A stretch of DNA of 17,846 bases, taken from CAYGJN01 sp964350135. Lineage in GTDB: Bacteria > Bdellovibrionota > Bacteriovoracia > Bacteriovoracales > Bacteriovoracaceae. Below are positions 13,735 to 17,846 of the stretch, piece by piece. The notes below the pieces were generated by a model, which saw only the letters and a list, made by a program, of their open reading frames with translations, was not told the DNA's origin and made no database searches. Where the stretch lies: the NCBI GenBank assembly GCA_964350135.1, contig CAYGJN010000054.1, positions 1 to 17,846 on the forward strand, given 5' to 3'. Numbering within the stretch: the first letter of the stretch is position 1; each line of letters begins with the position of its first letter. The translations under genes were made by a program, and so were the position numbers.

Positions 13735-13763
13735 TTGAAAAAGGCTCCAAGTTACCGTTTAAT
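13735..13763 (+). promoter_or_regulatory. Promoter of the transglutaminase-like gene, apparently leaderless
   Basis: -35 TTGAAA (13735-13740), 17-base spacer, -10 TTTAAT (13758-13763), then six bases to the ATG at 13770, so +1 falls on the start codon. There is no Shine-Dalgarno. Confidence 0.65.
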
Positions 13764-13769
13764 GTTTAA

Positions 13770-14672
13770 ATGTTACAAAGAGCTAAATACTTTATTATCT
13801 TCATGCTTGTTGCCCTTGCTATCTATCGATTAGGGCCTAGGTTTTATTCTGATTACCTCTCTTACAAGATATATAAATCTATTGAATCTAAAGACATCAA
13901 TACATACGCTAAAAACCTGGCGGATTATTTTGCAAAACCATCTCATTTTGAAAAAGGAAAAAAGAAAGTCTCTGCTCTCTCAAAGTTTTTAATCAAATAT
14001 GGTGATCTTAGAAAAAGAGAACAATTAATACTAGAGGGAGGAAAATGGTGTGATGAAATGTCCCGTTTTGCAAAAAATATTTCAACGTTTTCTCCGTGGG
14101 AAGTTACTCAATTTGATATCATAGGACCTGTTTTTGGGCATTCAGGAATAAATTTATCTGATGGGAAAAAGAATATCTTTATTGACCCCTTCTATGGAGC
14201 TATTTTTAAAAATCAAGATAAGCTTCTAAGTTTTCCTGATATTTTAAAAGAACAACAAAGCTCAGGACATATTAAAAATATTATTCAGCCAATTAAGGAA
14301 AATGCGACCCTTGGCATTTACGACCATTTAGATCTCGTCTCCTATGCAAAGTGGGGAGAAGATATTGATGCTCTTATTGAAATCAGAGAAAAAGAATCAC
14401 CTTATCTTTATGGAGCTGGTTCTTATAGGATGACCTATGGCCCTCGTTTGGGAGATCAATTTAGGTATTTGTTTAAAAATACTTTATCCAGAGAAATTAA
14501 TCTTGTTTTTAAATTGGAGACTGGAGTTTTTGAGACTATAGCAAAATCAAATATTGCACCAATAAAAACTGATAAGACACTTACCTATACTATTGCTGCT
14601 CAAGAGACTCTTGTTCTTTCTTTTAAAGGGATGGAGCGCTATTATGAACTTTCCAGTATTGAGATTCAATAA
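13770..14672 (+). CDS. Membrane-anchored protein with transglutaminase-like Cys-His-Asp pattern, 300 aa
   Basis: One hydrophobic segment at residues 7-19 should anchor the protein, with the rest probably periplasmic. Residues 88-143 resemble the transglutaminase/papain-like core. Cys94 sits in GGKWCDEMS (compare GxCxDxA). His124 is in GHSGINL, before a polar turn and strand, and Asp139 is in FIDPFYG (compare the usual DPxxG). This order and spacing fit a catalytic Cys-His-Asp triad. Bacterial members are often cysteine peptidases or amidases acting on cell wall or glycoconjugates; the substrate is unknown. The C-terminal 100 residues look beta-rich. The start follows a promoter with no leader. 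It converges on the DedA-family gene with a 6-base gap. The domain call is from motif reading only. Confidence 0.62.
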   Translation: MLQRAKYFIIFMLVALAIYRLGPRFYSDYLSYKIYKSIESKDINTYAKNLADYFAKPSHFEKGKKKVSALSKFLIKYGDLRKREQLILEGGKWCDEMSRFAKNISTFSPWEVTQFDIIGPVFGHSGINLSDGKKNIFIDPFYGAIFKNQDKLLSFPDILKEQQSSGHIKNIIQPIKENATLGIYDHLDLVSYAKWGEDIDALIEIREKESPYLYGAGSYRMTYGPRLGDQFRYLFKNTLSREINLVFKLETGVFETIAKSNIAPIKTDKTLTYTIAAQETLVLSFKGMERYYELSSIEIQ

Positions 14673-14678
14673 GTCTTA

Positions 14679-15245
14679 TCACGATTTCTTATGTCTGTAG
14701 GTAATCACTTTTCCAATAATAACTTCAATAATAAAAAAGCATCCTAATAGAATTAGAGGTGTTGTAATATTTAGTTTTCCATCTTCCATCACACCTGTTG
14801 TCTGGACGGTTTTGTCTGATGCCCATAATAAAAAAAGAGTCCAAGCAAAAACAGATGGGGTTATGATAAGAACGAACTTCTTAAAAGATGTTTGAAGAAA
14901 CCCTGCACTAATATAGGTGACAAGCCTAAGGCCTGGTATAAACCGAGACATAAAAAGAAGTGAAAATGGAAGTTTTCTCTCTTTAATTTTTATATGTCTT
15001 TTAATAAAACCTTTCTTGATACCCACTCCAATAAAATAAAGAGTTATATCCCCTATGTAGATACCTAAACTTAAAGCAGCAAAACCAAGTTCAAATGAAA
15101 TTTTATGAAGTGAGATTAAAACTCCCACAAAAAGAGTTGTAGGGTCTTCAATAATAAATGCACAAAAGGCAATTATAAAAAATTGAAAAAGAGGTGCTAT
15201 TGTAGGCCAAGTCTCCAATAGCCCAGAAAAGTAATTTTGAATCAT
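14679..15245 (-). CDS. DedA-family (VTT/SNARE-associated) membrane protein
   Basis: This 188-aa protein has several hydrophobic segments and the DedA landmarks: an acidic residue in a re-entrant region near residue 33 (FIIEDPTTLFVGVLI), LGIYIGDITLYFIG (about 59-72) and SRFIPGLRLVTYISAGF (about 99-115), with the conserved Arg and Gly of the FxPGxR motif. DedA proteins are undecaprenyl-phosphate or phospholipid flippase-like transporters, based on work on relatives such as UptA. The exact lipid here is not predictable. ATG 15245 has no Shine-Dalgarno and sits six bases after TAGAAT, so the mRNA is probably leaderless. Neighbouring genes also concern the envelope. Confidence 0.82.
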   Translation of the reverse strand: MIQNYFSGLLETWPTIAPLFQFFIIAFCAFIIEDPTTLFVGVLISLHKISFELGFAALSLGIYIGDITLYFIGVGIKKGFIKRHIKIKERKLPFSLLFMSRFIPGLRLVTYISAGFLQTSFKKFVLIITPSVFAWTLFLLWASDKTVQTTGVMEDGKLNITTPLILLGCFFIIEVIIGKVITYRHKKS

Positions 15246-15251
15246 AGATTG

Positions 15252-15257
15252 ATTCTA
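15252..15257 (-). promoter_or_regulatory. Candidate -10 of the DedA-family gene, leaderless spacing
   Basis: TAGAAT on the minus strand, six bases before the ATG. No convincing -35 is visible. Confidence 0.4.
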
Positions 15258-15296
15258 TATTTAAATGAGGTGATATCCTAGATCTCTGTTAAGTTT

Positions 15297-15920
15297 TTAA
15301 TCTTGATCTTGGATTTTTTTGAATAAACTTGAAGATAAAAGTGGGTATGGTCCCCAAAAAGATCTTAGCTCTGCAGTTTCTAAGATATGAGCAACCCAAG
15401 AGTTACATGTAAAACCTGCGTAATAATTCTTAAGATCAGATGACTGAAAAAAACGACTATCTCTACCATAAACACCTTTTAGATCCAAGATCGCCAGGCC
15501 ACTATGATCTTTAGCAAACCATTCTGAAACAACTTCTACAAGCCTGTCATATTGAGACTCATCCAATTTAATATCTAAATGATCAACATGGTATCTTTTT
15601 AACTCCGGTCCTTCATGATAAAGACCGCGAGTATGAGTTACCCCCATAGATGGTATAAGAAAGGCTGAAGCCAAAAGTTTGGCCTGCTCAGTACGAGATC
15701 TATCAAAAAAATCAGCATCTTTATAAAGTTTTTTGTTTCCCCAACCCATTGCAATAGCCTTATAGGGCTTCATATCTTCGCCTAAAAAATCAAGCTTTTT
15801 ATTAGGTAAGATAATTTCACTATGATACTCATTAATCGATACAATTGAGATTGTATAAGAGTCTTGAGCAAACACAGAAAAAACAATAAAAGAGAAAAGT
15901 AGTATTAAAATTTTATTCAT
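15297..15920 (-). CDS. Exported DUF2459-like protein (TIGR02117 family)
   Basis: A signal peptide (residues 1-18, MNKILILLFSFIVFSVFA) precedes a domain resembling DUF2459: YHSEIILP (His33), AIAMGWGNKKLY (56-66), and near the end GFTCNSWVAHILETAELRS (Cys172) followed by WGPYPLL. In this family the conserved His and Cys suggest a permuted papain/NlpC-like fold, possibly a cysteine peptidase or amidase, but I know of no proven activity. At 207 aa it is near the usual length. ATG 15920 has no Shine-Dalgarno and lies six bases after TAGAAT. It has its own predicted start site although the scramblase gene upstream is on the same strand. Confidence 0.7.
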   Translation of the reverse strand: MNKILILLFSFIVFSVFAQDSYTISIVSINEYHSEIILPNKKLDFLGEDMKPYKAIAMGWGNKKLYKDADFFDRSRTEQAKLLASAFLIPSMGVTHTRGLYHEGPELKRYHVDHLDIKLDESQYDRLVEVVSEWFAKDHSGLAILDLKGVYGRDSRFFQSSDLKNYYAGFTCNSWVAHILETAELRSFWGPYPLLSSSLFKKIQDQD

Positions 15921-15926
15921 ATAAAA

Positions 15927-15932
15927 ATTCTA
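15927..15932 (-). promoter_or_regulatory. Candidate -10 of the DUF2459 gene, leaderless spacing
   Basis: TAGAAT on the minus strand, six bases before the ATG. No convincing -35 at 16-18 bases. Confidence 0.4.
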
Positions 15933-15995
15933 AATAATTGGATTTTTAAAGCTATCTTTTTTGAATATTTTTCAGATTGACTAAAATTTAGACAT

Positions 15996-16661
15996 TTATC
16001 TACGCTTTAGGACGTCAAATATAGTACTTGCAGCATGCTTTCCAGAAGAAGAATTATCTTCAAAAAAGTCTAGGTCAATACTTAGGCATGCAAAAAGAAG
16101 GATAGCTTTTTGTTCGTCAGTCCAAGTTTGCTTTGAGAGATCGATTGCAAAATTGTCACTATCGCTAAAACTCTCTTTAAGAAGCCCACCCCATTCTTTT
16201 GTGATAACGCCTACTTCGTAGTCTCTAGTATCATAAACGGTAAATGTCCAAAGCCTCCATCTATAGGATTCAATTTTGGCAAATAAAGAGCCGTTACTAT
16301 CTAGAAGGTCATATTTTCTTTTGAGAAATCCAAAACGAGTTTTAATCTCACCAATCTTTTCATTCTTATCATTTGAAACAACCAAATCTGAGAAGAAAAA
16401 GAAAAAAGGCCTAATACCAGTCATAACAAGCTTCTTCGTATTATCCCAAATACCAATAGTGAGAGTTCGGTGGCTTCTCATTATATTTCTTAGTATATGG
16501 GCCCAAAAGCCAGCCTCTCTTTCAGCAGCATAACCAATAATATTCTTATCATGATCAAGTACTTCGTACCTATTTGCTGTTTCCCAATCAATAAGAATCT
16601 CAGCCATTTCTTTTATCTGATGGATACGGATAAATTTATGATTCCCAAAAAAGTTTTTCAT
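15996..16661 (-). CDS. Phospholipid scramblase / LURP-one-related family protein
   Basis: Residues 30-175 show the repeated strand pattern of the scramblase-like (tubby-fold) family: YEVLDHDKNIIGYAAE, LTIGIWDNTKKLVMTGIRPF, LVVSNDKNEKIGEIKTRFGF, YDLLDSNGSLFAKIES, FTVYD...VGVITKEWGGLLKESFSDSDNFAIDL. Eukaryotic scramblases end in a membrane helix. This 221-aa protein instead ends in a soluble-looking tail, so it is probably cytoplasmic and membrane-associated at most. Bacterial members have no settled function, and lipid scrambling should not be assumed. ATG 16661 is two bases from the predicted +1 of a near-consensus promoter and has no Shine-Dalgarno. The gene follows the DUF2063 gene on the same strand but has its own promoter. 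Confidence 0.78.
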   Translation of the reverse strand: MKNFFGNHKFIRIHQIKEMAEILIDWETANRYEVLDHDKNIIGYAAEREAGFWAHILRNIMRSHRTLTIGIWDNTKKLVMTGIRPFFFFFSDLVVSNDKNEKIGEIKTRFGFLKRKYDLLDSNGSLFAKIESYRWRLWTFTVYDTRDYEVGVITKEWGGLLKESFSDSDNFAIDLSKQTWTDEQKAILLFACLSIDLDFFEDNSSSGKHAASTIFDVLKRR

Positions 16662-16669
16662 AGTCTACG

Positions 16670-16698
16670 ATTAGAGCTCTCAAACAAATATGTGTCAA
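16670..16698 (-). promoter_or_regulatory. Near-consensus promoter of the scramblase-family gene, leader of about 2 bases
   Basis: On the minus strand: -35 TTGACA, a perfect match (forward 16693-16698), 17-base spacer, -10 TCTAAT (forward 16670-16675). Predicted +1 is at about 16663, two bases before the ATG at 16661. Confidence 0.75.
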
Positions 16699-16704
16699 TG
16701 AAAG

Positions 16705-17214
16705 TTAAAATCTTTCAAAATAATATTCATCCGCTTTGAAAATTAAACGAATTTTTTCATTACTTGTATGATCAATTATTATTTTATCTGTTGGAAGATT
16801 ATTATTAAGAGCATTCCACAAACTTAAGACTCCTATGGGCATCTCTAATTCAAACTCTTTTGTTTTAAATGCATGGGCCCATCTTAAATCAAGAGTTGCT
16901 AAAAAAAATAAATTCGATAAGTTTTTAAGTTCCACTCTCTCTTTTAAAAAATGGGGGAATTCCTCTCCGTAATCACCTATGTCTGCGCTTTTAGGACTAT
17001 TAGAGTCTATATATAGTTTAGCAAAGTAATTAAAATTATTGCTCCCTAGGGCCTTTACTATACTTGGAAATTTCAACTTCAATATATCTATAAGATTCAT
17101 CAAATAATTATTACGATAGATATTAATACCGGCCTTTGAATTACCTGAAAGAAAGCTAAAATCATTATGAGAGTGTAATCTAATAAGATTTGAGAGCTTT
17201 TCAATTTCATTCAT
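16705..17214 (-). CDS. DUF2063 / HvfC-like MNIO partner protein
   Basis: Residues 30-115 match the DUF2063 (HvfC-type) pattern: INIYRNNYLMNLIDILKLKFPSIVKALG, then FAKLYIDSNSPKSADIGDYGEEFPHFL and LATLDLRWAHAF. In known systems HvfC-like proteins partner with an MNIO enzyme (HvfB, DUF692) and probably present the precursor peptide. At 169 aa it is shorter than the roughly 250 aa I expect, because the C-terminal domain is reduced to about 50 residues. The start ATG overlaps the stop of the MNIO gene (ATGA), and GGAG is about seven bases upstream, so the two are translationally coupled. A separate promoter for the next gene begins just beyond its stop. Confidence 0.8.
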   Translation of the reverse strand: MNEIEKLSNLIRLHSHNDFSFLSGNSKAGINIYRNNYLMNLIDILKLKFPSIVKALGSNNFNYFAKLYIDSNSPKSADIGDYGEEFPHFLKERVELKNLSNLFFLATLDLRWAHAFKTKEFELEMPIGVLSLWNALNNNLPTDKIIIDHTSNEKIRLIFKADEYYFERF

Positions 17215-17846
17215 AAAAAACTCCTAATTCGAGAAAGCTCATTTGAAATTTCATAATAGTTAGGAATATTATTATCTCTCTCATAGATAATGGGGAGTCT
17301 TTTTAAATCTTTCTTATATTTAGATAACAATTCTAATACTTCCTCATGTATATTAGCGCCATGTGTATCTATATAAGTATCATTAAAGTTCTCAGCTCCT
17401 GCTAGGTGAACCTCTTTGACTGAGTCAAAACTAAGCTCTTCTAAGTATTGGCCTGCCTTAATGCCTAAGTTTTTTTCATTTACCCAAATATTATTTAAGT
17501 CTAATAATATATAGCATCCTGTCTCACGAGTTAGCTCTCTTAAAAATTCTGCTTCACTCATCTCAGAGTTTTTAAATTCGATATAATAAGAAAGATTTTC
17601 AACTAAAATTTCTTCTTCTAAATAATCATGAATATAACTTACCCGCTCCTTTATATTCATGAGATTTTGATTATTGAAAGGAAAAGGAAGAAGGTCATGA
17701 TGATAATGCCCCCCAAATGCTTGAAAGCATAAATGGTCCGAGATATGGATGGGCTTAAATTTTTCCTTAAGCTCCTTTAATTTCTTAAAATAAGTTTTAT
17801 CAAGTGGATCAACTCCTGCTAAGTTCATTCCTGTGCAATGAAAACT
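17211..17846 (-). CDS. DUF692 multinuclear non-heme iron oxidase (MNIO, HvfB-like), 5' end outside window
   Basis: The open frame continues to the right edge. The codons before the first Met (17828) read SFHCTG and align with the family's HGVxL segment, so that Met is internal and the gene is truncated by the window. Of the visible 211 residues, family landmarks are present: DPLD (13-16), SDHL with His38, GGHYHHDLLPFPF (45-57), ILVENLSYY (80-88), LLDLNNI (114-120), EVHLAG with His147, IDTH (159-162) and IIYERD (186-191). These His, Asp, Glu and Asn positions are the iron ligands of the TIM-barrel MNIO fold. MNIOs modify Cys or Asp/Asn residues of small precursor peptides, often making copper-binding products. 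The partner is the downstream DUF2063 gene; no precursor is visible in the window. Confidence 0.9.
   Translation of the reverse strand, partial: SFHCTGMNLAGVDPLDKTYFKKLKELKEKFKPIHISDHLCFQAFGGHYHHDLLPFPFNNQNLMNIKERVSYIHDYLEEEILVENLSYYIEFKNSEMSEAEFLRELTRETGCYILLDLNNIWVNEKNLGIKAGQYLEELSFDSVKEVHLAGAENFNDTYIDTHGANIHEEVLELLSKYKKDLKRLPIIYERDNNIPNYYEISNELSRIRSFL

Overview
The window looks like chromosomal DNA of an AT-rich Gram-negative bacterium. By overall flavour (low GC, many outer-membrane barrel-like proteins, housekeeping genes mixed with lineage-specific envelope genes) it most resembles the Bdellovibrionota / Bacteriovorax-like predators. That placement is inference and no marker here proves it. 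I see no insertion sequence, prophage, CRISPR array or replication origin. One 100-N scaffold gap (11775-11874) is flanked by an exact 55-bp duplication, so the assembly there is unreliable.

Layout. Left edge: the first 56 codons of a short-chain dehydrogenase (minus), an initiator tRNA-fMet (minus) with its own promoter, and a small unknown gene (plus). 851-4543 is a minus-strand chromosome-segregation operon: site-2 protease, scpA, scpB (with a long acidic tail) and rluB. Divergent from it, 4644-7091 holds a NudB-like Nudix hydrolase overlapping two exported beta-barrel-like proteins. Two small unknown genes follow (7179-7591), then a DegT/DnrJ-type aminotransferase whose -10 box sits inside a large inverted repeat, an unknown 115-aa gene closed by a strong terminator, and a serA-purA pair that overlaps by one base. 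The gap region holds pieces of an outer-membrane protein gene. Then come mtaB (minus), tRNA-Lys and tRNA-Glu with a terminator, a membrane-anchored protein with a transglutaminase-like Cys-His-Asp pattern (plus), a DedA-family protein, a DUF2459 protein and a scramblase-family protein (all minus). The right edge has a DUF2063 (HvfC-like) gene and a truncated DUF692/MNIO (HvfB-like) gene.

The most notable cross-cutting signal is promoter architecture. At eight genes that begin a transcription unit, a sigma70-type -10 element lies 5-8 bases upstream of the ATG and there is no Shine-Dalgarno sequence. Four of them also have a TTG-starting -35 at exactly 17 bases. This predicts leaderless mRNAs, whereas most other genes, especially those inside operons, have a Shine-Dalgarno sequence. 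The best candidate for an interesting biosynthetic system is the MNIO/DUF2063 pair at the right edge. In known families such pairs modify a small metal-binding peptide, and a precursor gene, if there is one, would lie beyond the window.
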